A DNA stretch of 64,000 nt from Larix kaempferi (GCA_027924585.1 BSBM01000191.1:2728001-2792000); one strand, 5' to 3'. Shown: positions 44,760 through 56,798, counted from the stretch's first letter. A program made the numbers and translations. The notes: generated by a model not told the origin, from the letters alone.

Positions 44760-45290
44760 ACAAATCCTCGTAAGAGCATCCCAGGACTGATTAGGGGCAC
44801 ACAACCCAACCTATCAGATCTCCCAGGTCTTATATGTGACCCTCATCACAAACCCTCGAAAGAGAATCCCAGGACTTATTACGGGCACACAACCCAACCT
44901 ATCGGATCTCCCAGGTCTTACATGTGATCTCCACTACAAACCCTCGAAAGAGCATCCCAGGACTTATTACGGGCACATAGCCCAACCTATCGGATCTCCC
45001 AGGTCTTACATGTAGTCACCACCACAAACCCTCGAAAGAGCATCCCAGGACTTATTACGGGCACACAACCCAACCTATCGAATCTCCCAGGTCTTACATG
45101 TAGTCACCACCACAAACCCTTGAAAGAGCATCCCATGACTTATTACGGGCACACAGCCCAACCTATCGGGTCTCCCAGGTCTTACATGTGGTCATAGGAC
45201 AAACCCTTGAAAGAGAATCCTAGGACTTATTATGGGCACATAGCCCAACCTCTCGGATCTCCCAGGTATTACATGTCCTCTCAAGCACAA
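44760..45290. repeat. 88-bp tandem array, 6 copies, in E3 3' UTR
   Basis: Units with ccctcgaaagagcatcccag and cccaacctatcggatctccc recur at 44765, 44853, 44941, 45029, 45117 and 45204 (period 88, 87 for the last). They lie between the RNase H stop and the 3' LTR and are non-coding in the element's orientation. Confidence 0.92.
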
Positions 45291-45500
45291 CCTGTCCACG
45301 GCCACAGAGCATCATCCTGATACTCACCATACATCATCCTGATGTACATCATCTGGAGCAACATCCTAAAGCTCATCATCCATGATCATCCTGATCATAC
45401 AATGCATCCACCTGATGCATACATAGTATCTACCTGATACATATCATCATACATGATCCTCCTGATCATACAATGTATCCACCTGATACATATACAAATA

Positions 45501-45740
45501 CATGATCCAACTGATCATAACAAGCATCCAACATGATGCATATACATATACATGATCCAACTGATCATACCAAGCATCCAACATGATGCATATACATATA
45601 CATGATCCAACTGATCATAACAAGCATCCAACATGATGCATATACATATACATGATCCAACTGATCATAACAAGCATCCAACATGAGGCATATACATATA
45701 CATGATCTAATTGATCATACCAAGCATCCAACATGATGCA
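45501..45740. repeat. 50-bp tandem array, 5 copies, in E3 3' UTR
   Basis: catgatcca-ctgatcata recurs at 45501, 45551, 45601, 45651 and 45701. Degenerate shorter relatives (catcctgatg, acctgatac) fill 45,300-45,500, so the array probably grew from this simpler sequence. Confidence 0.92.
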
Positions 45741-45860
45741 CATGCAAAGCAGTAACTGGAGCATCATCCCGATGCTCATCACACGATGCTTACATCCACA
45801 GCCATGGGAAGGATCCTCCTCTCACCATGCTTGGAATGGCTTCTGCAAATGTGTCCATCA

Positions 45861-47457
45861 CTTCTTCCTCGAAGTGTCGTCAATCTGAAGAACACCAAGC
45901 CTCTCTCTAAAGTATTTAAACTTCACTTTGGCTAGTGGTTTCGTCAACACATCTGCAACCTGCTCATCCGTCTCAACATACAAGAGCTTCACTGCTCCTC
46001 TCTGCACCATATCCCTGATATAGTGATATTTGATCTCAATGTGCTTCGACCTGTCGTGGAATACCGGGTTCTCAGATAGTTTCACACAACTCTGGTTGTC
46101 ACAAAAGATACTAGTAGCCTCCAATGGGAGATCAAATAACTTAGACAGTAGCTTCCAGAGCCATACTGCCTCACAACTAGCCGAACAAGATGAAACATAC
46201 TCTGCCTCGACTGTACTCAGTGCTACGTAGGATTGCTTCCTGCTAAACCAAGAGATCACACCTGATCCCATACTGAAGTAGCACCTAGAAGTGCTCTTCC
46301 TATCTACAGCACTACCTGCTCAGTCTAAATCAACATAACCCTGCAGGTTAAACTTTTGATTCGCATCATACTTGAGCCCATAATCAATTGTACCCTTCAG
46401 GTACCTCAGAATATGCTTTACAACAACCAGGTGAACACCTTTGGGATCTGTCAGGAACTGGCTCAATGTGTTCACCGCAAAGCAAATATCCGGTCTCGTG
46501 TTCGTCAGGTACATCAAGGACCCAATCATCTGACAATACACCGTGACATCAACTGGCTCAGATGAAGCATCACACAGAAGCTTCAGGTTCGATGCCATAG
46601 GTGTGGCAATGGCCTTGCAGTCCATCATCCCGAACCTCTTCAGGATCTCTACTGCATACTTCCCTTGTCCAAGGAAGATCCCATTTGCACTCTACCACAC
46701 CTCCATGCCTAGAAAATAGTGCATCATCCCCAAGTCCTTCATCTTGAACTCAACAACAAGCTTCCTCTTGGTATCGGAAATCAATCCATCCTCACCTGTA
46801 ACAAACAAGTCATCCACATAAATAAGTAGTATCACAGGATTTCCTTCCTCAACCTTGTAGTAAAGGTTGGAATCTGCTTTACTCTTAGTAAAGCCCAAAC
46901 TGGATAGAAAGCTATCTATCCTAGGAGCTTGCTTCAAGCCATACAAGGATTTCTTCAACCTGCACACATATGACTCCCTGTCATGTGTCTCAAAACCAAG
47001 TGGTTGCTCCAGATACACTTCCTCCTCGACTACACCATTCAAGAAAGTTGTCTTGACATCCATCTGGTGTATCTTCCATTTCATCACTGCATCCAAGGCA
47101 AGTACTGATCTGATGGAAGTGTACCTAGATACAGGAGAAAAAGTTTCTTCATAGTCTATTCCCTCTTTATGGGAGAAGCCACGAGCTACAAATCTCGCTT
47201 TGTACTTTTCTATGCTGCCATCTGTAGCATGCTTGATCTTGTAGATCCACTTGGGAGTCACAACAGACTTCCCTTCAGGTCTTGGGACCACATCCCAAAC
47301 ATGATCGATTGGTACTTCTCGACCATGGCATCCTTTTACTATATCCTGTATCATGGGCACTTCATATTCTTCAATATCTTCAATAGATAGTTTGAACTTC
47401 GTTGCTGGAACAAATGTTGTAGTCCTTCTTTTGTAGGTGATGGTATACGATCTTTCC
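45861..47457 (-). pseudogene. E3 copia reverse transcriptase and RNase H
   Basis: One frame of about 530 codons with two nonsense codons (TAG at about 46,689 after GMEVW; TGA at about 46,317 replacing the Trp of the DSDWAG motif). RT motifs: KWIYKIKHATDGSIEKYKAR, IHQMDVKTTFLNG, ESYVCRLKKSLYGLKQAPR, ILLIYVDDLFVTG (catalytic YVDD), MKDLGMMHYFLGM. A small in-frame deletion follows KQAPR. RNase H motifs: SRKQSYVALSTVEAEYVS, IFCDNQSCVKLSENPVFH, KHIEIKYHYIRDMV, EQVADVLTKPL. The 5' end starts directly after a splice-acceptor-like ttgctttgtag. Confidence 0.92.
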
Positions 47458-48371
47458 TACAAAGCAAGTCAAATTGCATGGTTAGAAACATCTCATAGTT
47501 TTTAGAACAAATTCTTACACATAAAGAAATATGTCATACAGTCATGCAATTATTTTAGCCAATGCTTTAATACAACATTTATCCATATCCCATAACTTTC
47601 TAGATGCCTTCCAATCTCTACCAGAACATTGTTAAGAGTGTGCACAACTCCCAACATGTCAGCAAAGAGGTTTCATTCTAGATAAGTAGCAATGGAATGT
47701 TGTACAGTGCCATAGGCCACTTACCCATCACATGCATATTAGTAGTATATTGTTCATTAATGCAATTATTCTAATATGCATAATACACACCCTAAGTCTA
47801 GGAACATAAGCATATACATCATTGAGCAATATTATTTAAACAAACAAGTATGCAAGAAATGACAATTCAAATACTTATCTTTGTTTGGTTGTAGGGTGGA
47901 CTCCCTCTCAATATTTGATTCCTTGCAGGAACTACTGGAGTGTGCTTCCTGGATTACCTGTCTTTGAACTTATATCCATCCTCGATCACTATGCATACTT
48001 ACTAGTATCATCATTATGTTATCTTCGAGGTCTCATACATACATTCATTAGTATAATCTTAATAATATCAAAACATTATGATTCTAAGTAATCTTAAACA
48101 TGTATGGTCAAGATCATTTCATACACAGATAATTTATCACAATTCTTTTACTCATGCATATTCCTATTTGACCATAGGACTTTTCTGGTTAGTCATATCA
48201 TCAATCAAAGTAAGAAGCATAATATGCCTATGATTACTAACTTCAATGAATAATCATTATCAATTATGCCATGTATACTTATATAAGAGATCCTAACACA
48301 AGGTAGGATTCTAACTTCATATAGGAAAAACATACATGGATTAGCATGCTAGCTAGTTATGTCTAACATAC

Positions 48372-48512
48372 CCGCATAATGTCTTCTTGTTCTCTTCAAT
48401 GATTTGTGCTAGTAACCTGCATATCTCATAGGTTAATCATTATAGAACCAAGTTATACATACCTCGTAAGTAGATCTTCTATGTGATCCATGACAATGGA
48501 TGAATCTTTGTC
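48372..48512 (-). pseudogene. two joined exon-like segments of an unknown gene in E3
   Basis: Segment B (about 48,512-48,463) reads KDSSIVMDHIEDLLT and segment C (48,416-48,372) reads LLAQIIEENKKTLC; splicing between them (GTATGT to GCAG, a 46-bp gap) gives HIEDLLTRLLAQIIEE, a continuous amphipathic helix. The intron is very short for a plant, which is a caveat. The family is unknown. Confidence 0.3.
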
Positions 48513-49138
48513 TTCATGTCACCATGGTCATATGTTCTTGAACTAGAACATGATTTGTCTTTCTTGATGTACCTTTCATGTTAGCGGACAACATCAACCT
48601 CATACAACACCACAATGCATTAGTACAATCATAAGTGTCAAAACCCTAATCAATGAATATCTTCTATCATGCATTCATATTTTTATTAAGGTGATACGAC
48701 AAGTCTAAAATTAATCAAGATTGTACTAATCTTAATGAAGACAAACATATCATAAACTTAATCATGAACAGATTTTGAAACATACCCGTAAGTCATACCT
48801 GTCGAGTTTGCTTGTAATCTTCTTATGTAAGGCCTTAACCTCATCTCCCTCTGAAACTGGAACTTCTTCACTTATGCAGGTGACCAATCCATTATCTTCT
48901 AGGATTAACCCAACCACTTGATTTGCAAAAAATGGATCTGGAGCTGGATTAGGGTTTGTCAGGGAAACCCTAAAAATTCAAACTTCTGAAGTGATAGGAA
49001 GATGCGCCTTGATGAGCTGATCAACCTGGTATACTCAGAATTTGAAAACTGCAAAGTTTCACCCCTCAAGTTTGCTTTTCAATCTTCCGTATTCACTAGG
49101 GAGGACCATGAATTAGGGTTTGAGTTTCCCGGATCTTA

Positions 49139-49460
49139 ACCCAACCAAATAGTTTGATACAAAGCTCTAAACTTCGATTTTTCCAAGGAGCTTCCAGCTA
49201 TGGTCACAGATTTCAAAAATTCCCATTTTTGCAGAAGCCCTAATTTTTCACCTTTCCAATCAAAGTCCCGAACTAGGGTTTGATCAAGCCCGACCTTCTG
49301 CTCAACCAAAAAATTTGATCTTGGTCTCTAAATTTCGATTTTTATGAGGAGCATCCAGCCGTGGCCTCCGATTACAAAAATTCCAACTTTCTCTGAAACC
49401 CTAAATTCCCGTAGCCATGAATGAAGGTGCTCAAAATCCAATTATGTTTTGACAGAAATA
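49139..49460. repeat. imperfect 160-bp tandem repeat in E3 leader
   Basis: cccaaccaaatagtttgat (49,140) and ctcaaccaaaaaatttgat (49,302) start two similar units that share ctctaaa-ttcgattttt, gagc-tccagc and aaaaattcc. A fainter third relative starts near 48,908. Confidence 0.6.
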
Positions 49461-50056
49461 TGCACCTGATTGTTTCTGGTGTAACTCAGAAATTTCATAT
49501 CTACAGGGTCTAAAACTTCTGCCTGCGGTAGCCTGACCTGTTAACTTTTCAACCCCACAGGTCTGACATCAAATGGATTCTCTGAGAGAGATTTAGCCAA
49601 GTGTCGCAACGTGACATGTTTATGGGTTAAAACAAGAGAGCGAACTTGTACGGAGTGCCACGTGTCACTGGTTCAATTTAGGAATCTGAAAATCAGACTT
49701 GTGAAAGTACAGTCCATTCCCTACCTGTCACTTTTACGAAATTTCATTTGGAGCTTCATAGCCCAAGTTGTGACTTTTTTTCCTAGGTCACCTGTTTATG
49801 ACTGAGATCTGGAAGAGGTGGAAACCCTATATTGTACAGGTCATAAATTTGAAAGTACAACGAATTAGAGGCTCTCCTTCGGACACAAGGTACATGGGGA
49901 TCTTATCTTCGACCTGTAAGATTTTCAGATCCTGAAACTTTGCCAAAATTAATTTAAAGAGAAAGTGCTATGATGACTGGTTTTTGCTATATCAATCCCT
50001 AGCTTCGCAAGTGCAACAAGTGTCATAAATGCCATACCATGCCTTCTTTCAGGCTA

Positions 50057-50068
50057 GCTCTGATACCA
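50057..50068 (-). other. E3 primer-binding site
   Basis: The minus strand reads TGGTATCAGAGC immediately after the LTR terminus AACA, the standard tRNA-iMet site of copia elements. Confidence 0.95.
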
Positions 50069-50720
50069 TGTTAGTTTTTCAGAATTTACTTCAAACTAAT
50101 ATAGGATCTTAACTGAGAGAACAACATGTACAACATATCTACAGCATATCAATTATGGACACAATAATGCAAGCACACAAGAGACATAGAGTTTCATCGG
50201 GGAAAACCAAGAAGGTGAAAAACCCCACAACTTCCTCAGAGATAGATAGAGCCATGATACAAAACCCAAGCAGAGATATACTTCTAGCAGCAGCTTCTCC
50301 TCCTCCAATAGTGCTCCACTCTCCAATGAGTGTATGAGTGAGAAGTGAATGATCAAATAGAGTGCCTCTCGCACTCTATTTATACTTGACTTGACTTGCC
50401 TAATAACCTTACTAGGTCGGACTCAACTTAATCACATAATATAATGCTGACAGGGCCGAACCCCAATAGGGTGGTCTAATAACCCTTTAACCCACATGAA
50501 TTATACAGGGCCGACCCCCAATAGGGTGGTCTAATAACCCTTTAACCCACATGACTTATACAAGGCCGACCCCATCAAGGTGGTCTAATAACCCATCAAG
50601 TATAAGTTACGACACTTACAATATAAATGACGACACTTCCATATAGAGGAATAATACCATCTCTATAGGAGTACAATATACATATGTGAAATACATTCCG
50701 AAGTTGCAAATACATCAACA
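50069..50720 (-). repeat. E3 5' LTR (652 bp)
   Basis: Same ends as the 3' LTR (tgttag...catcaaca). The 52-bp difference is one additional internal tandem unit at about 50,450-50,560. Confidence 0.93.
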
Positions 50721-50725
50721 CCTCT
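50721..50725. repeat. E3 target-site duplication, right (cctct)
   Basis: Perfect match to 43924-43928. Confidence 0.9.
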
Positions 50726-51763
50726 TTACTTGAATCCGTAGCTAGAAGGTTCTTCTTCTTAGCATCCTTCTTGCGGTTCTTAGGGTTCAATGATGTAGCT
50801 TCCAGTACTTTCTTCAGTGTGACCATCAATGTTACAATGGTTTTTATATCCTTGCACTAATGTGTTGTGGTTGTAGTATTCTTATATTTTCCTTGCCACT
50901 TCTTCTTCCCCTCCTTGGAAGTATCTTGGTTCTCTTTCTATTTAGAACCACTTGGATGTCCTTTCTTGTGGCCTACATTTTCTAGTTGGTGTGTTTGCAC
51001 ACATTCCTCATCAATTGTCATGGGATTGAAGAGCATCACTTGATTTTGTAAATGACTATGTAGACCACCCATATACTTGAGGAGTACATCTATATTCTTG
51101 GGTGAGATATCCAACATGATAGACATCTTCTTGAATTCAATGGTGTACTCTTGCACACTCTACCCTTTCCTTTGTCTGAAGTAATACCAATAGATCCTCT
51201 AGTCTTCTACATATCCGATAGGGTAGAACTGGGACTTAATGAAGGTTTTGAAACCCCCCCACTTAGTTACTGGTGGATCACCCTCCAACCTAAGTGCTCG
51301 TGTGTGGCTTTCCCACTAGGTTAATACAGGGCCCTCCAATTTCAGTCAGGAAAATGAAATCTTTTTCTCCTCATCTATGTTGTGGATACTAAAATAGAAC
51401 TCTAATTGTTGCAACTAATGATTCAACTTTAAACCATATCACCTTTGTACAACTTGATATCGAATTTAGTTTCCATTTTAAACAAAGACTAGGAAGGGGT
51501 TATGGCATTGGAACTTGGATGCTCTTTCTCGAGCTCTTTCCTTGGCTCCCTTTCTGGGTTGTCTTTATCTTATGATTTCCCCTATGATCTGATCTCTGAG
51601 TTAGAGCCTCCAACATCACCAAAAGGTACAAATTTTCTCTCCATATCTGCCATGAGGATTGACATGTTGCGTGTGATATCAATGACTTGTATTTCTAGCA
51701 TTATAAATTGTTGCTCATATTTTCCCATTGCTTATTCACCAAACTCATCCGCCATGTCTAGCA
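50726..51763 (-). pseudogene. E1 Gag (Ty3/gypsy)
   Basis: Starts near MLDMADEFGE (ATG at 51,763 or 51,755), then KYEQQFIMLEIQVIDITRNMS and ERKFVPFGDVGGSN. The retrotransposon gag core follows with MQEYTIEFKKMSIMLDI, LKYMGGLHSHLQNQVMLFNP and DEECVQTHQLE. The 3' part reads LNPKNRKKDAKKKNLLATDSSK and breaks at the E3 insertion. Multiple stops and shifts; the CCHC knuckle region is too decayed to read. Confidence 0.8.
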
Positions 51764-51769
51764 TTTGAA

Positions 51770-52800
51770 GACTTTTTCTTTATTCTGCCACTAGATCCTA
51801 CAATTTCCCACAAAATCCCAAATAAAACTGCTCCATTACCGATATTATTTGTAAACTACCTTTGATATTCCATTGGAGCAGTTTGTCACAATGGATCTTA
51901 CAACTTAGTTCTTTGTATTAGCTTATTTCCATTGAATGCTAAATAAATTGGAACTGAAATAAAAATAACTAGATCAAAGAAACACACAAACTACACAATC
52001 AACACAAGATTTACCTTGGGAAAACCCACTATTGGGAAAAACCCATCCAGAAATGAGGGCTATGCCTTGCTGTTTTATATAGAATGCATATACAAAGGAA
52101 AAGGTACTCCCTATGGAGTTACATATGACTCTACAGCCAGAATGGTTACTACAAGAACTCCTAATTCCTATGTTATGCTCTAATATCCACTCCCATGCCA
52201 TTTCTAAACTATGGAACAATACAATAACATCGTAAGAATGGAACCCTTGGCCCGATATTTAACATATCATGATAGTCGTCTAGGGTTAGTTCTCAGGTTT
52301 TTGCATGCCTCAACTCCTAATTAGTGTTAAGTTTTTGGACCTTCTAGAATTTTGTTGAAAATCCAAATGTGACTCGCTATGCACGTGTGAGAAATGAGAG
52401 TTGACATGGAATACACTCGGATAATATGGTGGACAACTAGATGGGTCAACTTATGGGAGGCTTAACTCCTTCATACGAACTCCATTTTGAGATGATTCGT
52501 GTACCATTGGAAAGGTCTCAGAGTGTAGAATATAATTAAGGGGCATAGCACAAGTGATAGAATTTTGACCCCAAAAAACATCATTTAATCCCTCAAACTG
52601 ACCCTAGAAGGTTCTGGACCCCAAAACTGCAAAGTGAAACTTACCCCTAAAATGGGCCCCACAAACCAATTTATCCAATATTTCCACCCAAGTAGTACCA
52701 AAATAGATGACAAATAATATATTGATCCATTTCGGATCACTCTCCCTAATATTGACCCACTCCCTCCCTTACAGTACACCATTCCCATATGTGGAGGTGG
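51770..52800 (-). repeat. E1 leader and probable 5' LTR remnant
   Basis: Lies directly upstream of Gag. It has ccttgggaaaaccc and attgggaaaaaccc (52,015-52,045), a motif common near the R/U5 end of plant LTRs. No partner LTR exists in the window because the 3' end of E1 is lost, so the limits are approximate and no PBS could be fixed. Confidence 0.4.
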
Positions 52801-54535
52801 GGTTTTTTTATACCCAACTTAATCAGCGAATCAATATAGTTATGCCATGATGTACTTGAAGTTGTAAATCATATGCTCATGCATCCTAATGAGCACAAGT
52901 TGGATATAATACATATCCATATATGAGCATGAACCGTTGGCATGTCCAAAACCTATAATTTACTCCTACTAAGCCATTGGATGAAAGAGATAAATATAAT
53001 TATAGCAATGATCGTTAAGATAATTTAATTTATACCATATTTTATCTACATGTATTAATATATGTAGAGAGTTTACTTATTATTTTTGTAGATTACTTTA
53101 TATATATTGGTATTGTGAAGGACGTGGAGATATGTTTGCATTGGTTGTGGAGACATACCTAGGAGACATCATAGAGGCTATTCACTTAAATTTTGATAGA
53201 AGTTGTTAGTCGCCTTTGCAGCCTACTTGGTTTAGAGGTAAAACCATTACTTCAGGAAAGAAAGAAACGTATACATATCCTTGATGACACGTTGTGGGAT
53301 ATGATTTAGTTGCTTGGGAAAATTCTTAGGGTGAAGCACCTTGTGAAGGCTTCTTAACATGATTAAGATCGATATGAGAGGAGACAGTAGACGAGATTTC
53401 AATCTATCGTGGGTGGTAATGGGGAGGATCATCATGACAACGGTCATGAGGGTGGTGGTGGTAGTGGTAGTGGTGGTGATGTGTGTGATGGTGATGGTCG
53501 TGTTAGAATTAGTAATGATGTTGATCATAGTACTGTGTATGGTAACACTTCTACTTGTTTTTTACAAAGAAAACTACAAATTTTATGTTTTTTCAACTTC
53601 AATCCATTTAAAATCATATTTTTTTTTGTGAATTTCACTTTGAAGTAAAAACACGATTTGTAGAGAATTGTCTTAGCTTCGTACTCATATTTAAAAAAAA
53701 ATCTAAACATATAGTGGGATAAATTTGTTGTTTACTAACTGCATATACTTTAACATTTTAGGAAAGGATAATAAGTGACCTATGTGCTTGTCATGTTTTT
53801 TAGAGATGAATATTCATTTTAGGGAAAAAATTATATGCTCACAATCTACACATATTTCACTAGGTTCTGAACTATATTTTGAGTTCTTTTAGAATTAGGC
53901 ACTATTTTTAATTATTTATTGAAATAGCGTACAAAAAATGGTGCCATATTGAGACATGCTTGTTCCCACCAATTTTCTTTTTTATGCGACCATAATCAAG
54001 AAAACTAAAACTACCCTTTTGAAGAGGACAATGTGAGGAGGATTCCTATGATTTTTTTCTATTTTTTTGGTGTTTCCATTTTGAAGATATTGAATTTTCA
54101 TTTCATGTGATTTTTCAGAACAATAAAATTCCTAAATGATAAAGTTTAGAAAAAAATATTAATAAATATAAATTCATAATGAAATGAAACAATTATTATA
54201 TCATTTTTTTATAAATTCGACATTCAATTAAAAACTATCAAAATGTACAAGTGAAGAAAACTAGATGGTTGCAAAAAGAGGCCAGATATCTGTCAAGGAC
54301 AACGAAATGCCAATGGATGGACAGACTGAAAAACTTCTCAATCTGCTAAGCAAACCAAATTCAACAAAGAGTTTTGATACTGAGCATGATCCGCCACAGG
54401 TTGGGGGTTATGGCCACAAACTAGACATAAAAAAGATTGAAATCTATCAGACATAAACAAAACAAGACACAATACAATCCATGACTGTTCTTCAAAAGCG
54501 CATGCAACACATAGAAAGACTAATCATCATCTGAA
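52801..54535. other. intergenic DNA with a GGT/GAT microsatellite
   Basis: AT-rich except for 53,448-53,510, where ggtggt, gatgtg and similar triplets repeat. The open frames over the microsatellite on both strands (poly-Val/Gly and poly-Thr) are artefacts. No gene supported. Confidence 0.6.
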
Positions 54536-54539
54536 ATTA

Positions 54540-55170
54540 GAATGGGAGGAGAAGCAAACTGCTCTTCACTTGGCTTTTCCTTCTTTGCACCAGAAGGCTT
54601 GCCTAGATCAAACGACGGAAAACCATTTGAGTGTTTCATGGTTATGAAGGAGCCTAACTGAATGTTTAACCTGTTAATTCCTAGGCAAGAGCATTGATCT
54701 TGAAATTAATCTGGGCATTAGATTCCACATGTGCCTGAGTGAGATGTTGGAGCTAGCTCTCCAACCAGTCCATCCTCACATGCAAGGTCATACCTTGAGA
54801 ATTAGTATGAGATCGACCCTCGACATAGTTCGTGATGGACTGGCCTAGCAAAGCTTTGGTATACCACATAAGACCAAGTGTTTTAGTATAACAAGTTTCT
54901 GTGGTTTGTGTAGAGCCCAAATATTCCACCATATGACCATAATATTCCACCAATATTCTGAAAGTAGGCTTCCTACAATGCTCAAGGAGCCTAGTTTCCA
55001 TATCGTGAACGTGGCTTCTAACCGGAGGACCACTGTTGGTCCTCACTGCAGCTTCTGACTGGAGCACTGTTGATGGTCCCCGTCGGCCCTGAGGCATATG
55101 GGGCCGATGGGGACCAACAATAGTCCTCCACTCTGTGTGCTTAATGCAAGCCATGACGAAGGAACAAGTG
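54540..55170 (-). pseudogene. unidentified ORF remnant, possibly LINE 3' ORF
   Basis: The minus frame contains METRLLEHCRKPTFRILVEY, VRMDWLESQLQHLTQAHV and, after stops and a shift, GFPSFDLGKPSGAKKEK ending in PPILISDDD and a stop at about 54,533. The middle part is coiled-coil-like. The acidic end and the coiled coil recall the post-RNase H ORFs of the LINEs at 20-23 kb, but the similarity is only general. Confidence 0.3.
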
Positions 55171-55314
55171 AGAAAAACATAGACTAAAGGGGAGTGGGGG
55201 CTATGAAAGCAGAGCTGATAAATGGAAGAATTGGAGATACGGGAAGAAATCAGGAGGTAAAGGTGGTGATGGCCAAAGGAAAGGTGGCAATATCTCTTAT
55301 TGAGCATAATCATC

Positions 55315-56265
55315 AGCCATCACATCTCCCAATCTAAGCAAGTACAATGAACGAAGGAGGTTGAATGCACCATGAACGCTGGTGCATTGATTGAATCATG
55401 TGAGGCAAAGCTCGATGGAAAGTTGAAGAGTCATGCGAGTGAGGCGGATGATCCCCACCTGCCCATTATGCATGCTAAGAAAAAAATTTCTCTTAATATA
55501 AGTGTGTGGATGGTCCACACGCCCGGTGGCCATCCACTCAATTCACCTAATGTCACAATCATGGGCATGCCATGTGGCTAGGAGTGCGGCAACACCCGTA
55601 GTGGGAAAACAATTAGCATATCATTACAAACTAGATTTGAAGGTGAGTCCATTGGTACAAAGTCTAACAAATAATGTTTGAAATTTCTAGGAGTTTGGCC
55701 TTGGAGAATTTGTAGGTTTAAGAAAACTACAAGAGATTTTGTAGGTTTTGTTGACAAAAAACTCTTAACTGAGAAAATATGTCGGCCGAGAGATTTTTAT
55801 AAATATAATGATGTCATTGGCTAAAACTCTAGGCTGAGAATTTGACAACCTCTCATCCGGAAGTTTAAACTCTCGACCGAGAATTTTATTGAACTCTCAG
55901 TCAAGAGTTTATGTTGAGTTTTTTTGTGTGTTCCCTTGTGCACGATTTCCCCCCCTCCACTCCTCACTCCAAAAAGTGTTACCCAACTTTGTAGGTTTAC
56001 CAAAATACTTAATGTTGTTTTGCATATTAGTGCATTTGTGTATGTGTATACGACCTATGGTTTTATTATATCGATTATATAAATTTGTTTACTCTATATT
56101 TGATTGTGTGTCATAGCTTATTTTGTCATATTTGACTTGATATGATAATGATTATTTGACATATATACATTGTTGTTTGATGCAATTATGTTTTACATGT
56201 ATGAATGTTTGATATAGTTATGTTTCATATTTGTTATGTATATTATTTTTTTCTAAGGGGCAAGA
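55315..56265. other. intergenic DNA with repeated gagaactct motifs
   Basis: At 55,765-55,920 the words aactctcggccgag, ctctcagtcaagag and similar recur in both orientations. No bounded element or gene. Confidence 0.45.
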
Positions 56266-56668
56266 TCCTCTCATCTTCCCTAGAATATCATGATGGATGG
56301 TGGCACAACTTCTAGCCACAATAGTAATTGGTAACCCAGTTGGACTCAACCAAACTCAAACCTCAATATATTAGAACCCAAAACCTCATGGAAAACTCCA
56401 CCTTGAAATGGTCCATCTGAAGTGATTGAGCTAACCCACTAGGCTATTTTATTCCCAATGAAAAACTCACAGGATCACCCCTTCCCTAGAATATCCAGAT
56501 GGAGGGTGGCTCAACTTCCAACCGCAATAGTAGTTCGTAACTCACCAAGGTTCAATGTAACTATAATAGAGATCTCATACCAAACTCTACCTTGGAACAA
56601 TTCACTCGAGGCAATTGACCTAACCTACTTTATATTACATTCATAAATTTAATTAATCATTCCAACTA

Positions 56669-56798
56669 GCCCATGCTATATAGGTTCCTCATTTGAATCT
56701 CAAGGGGTTTGACACACTAAGTCTACGTCACATACATTACATTGGGTATCATCCTTGGATTGGGGAGAAGTGCTCATAAATTTTCCAAAGAAAAATAA
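56669..56798 (+). mobile_element. internally deleted SINE, same family and site as 18,276
   Basis: Keeps ggttcctcatttgaatctcaaggggtttg and the right part down to the aaaaataata tail, but lacks the A box. TSD taatcattccaacta (56654-56668) and taataatttcaacta (56799-56813). Confidence 0.6.

Larger units (their letters stand above)
47458..50056 (-). other. E3 interior: host-gene-like insert with exon-like segments
   Basis: No gag or integrase. On the minus strand, a region rich in agggtttc (about 49,450-48,960) looks like a plant 5' UTR. It leads to an open segment ending LHKKITSKLD at the donor CAG|GTATGA (48,799), a second ending HIEDLLT at CGAG|GTATGT (48,463), and a third (48,416-48,372, LLAQIIEENKKTL) between acceptor TATGCAG and donor GTATGT. 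The last two join in phase. I do not recognise the protein. An acceptor with an upstream CTAAC sits immediately before RT. Confidence 0.4.
43929..50720 (-). mobile_element. E3: Ty1/copia element with host-like interior
   Basis: LTRs at both ends, a perfect 5-bp TSD, and a PBS touching the 5' LTR define a 6.8-kb element. RT and RNase H are present (45,861-47,457). Between the PBS and RT there are 2.6 kb without gag, protease or integrase; instead there are segments that look like plant 5' UTR and spliced exons. The 3' UTR holds two tandem arrays. LTR similarity is high (well over 90% by eye), so the insertion is younger than E1. Confidence 0.92.
29334..52800 (-). mobile_element. E1: Ty3/gypsy element split by E2 and E3
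   Basis: Gag (50,726-51,763), protease and most of RT (42,615-43,923) and the end of RT, RNase H and integrase (29,334-31,031) lie in the correct order and strand. They are separated only by two bounded LTR insertions. At each junction the protein continues across: SSKEVESN around E3, and KKCEF followed by AQQYLVYLGYVI around E2. The left end breaks within the integrase C-terminus (SQE at 29,335) against the polypyrimidine tract, so the 3' LTR is missing. The right boundary is approximate. Confidence 0.85.

Noticed and set aside
44740-45740. Regularly spaced repeats that might suggest a CRISPR-like array
   Set aside because: The units are directly adjacent with no unique spacers, lie within a copia 3' UTR, and the genome is eukaryotic.
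53247-53648. Open frames rich in Val/Gly (plus) and Thr (minus)
   Set aside because: They cover a GGT/GAT microsatellite and are low-complexity artefacts.
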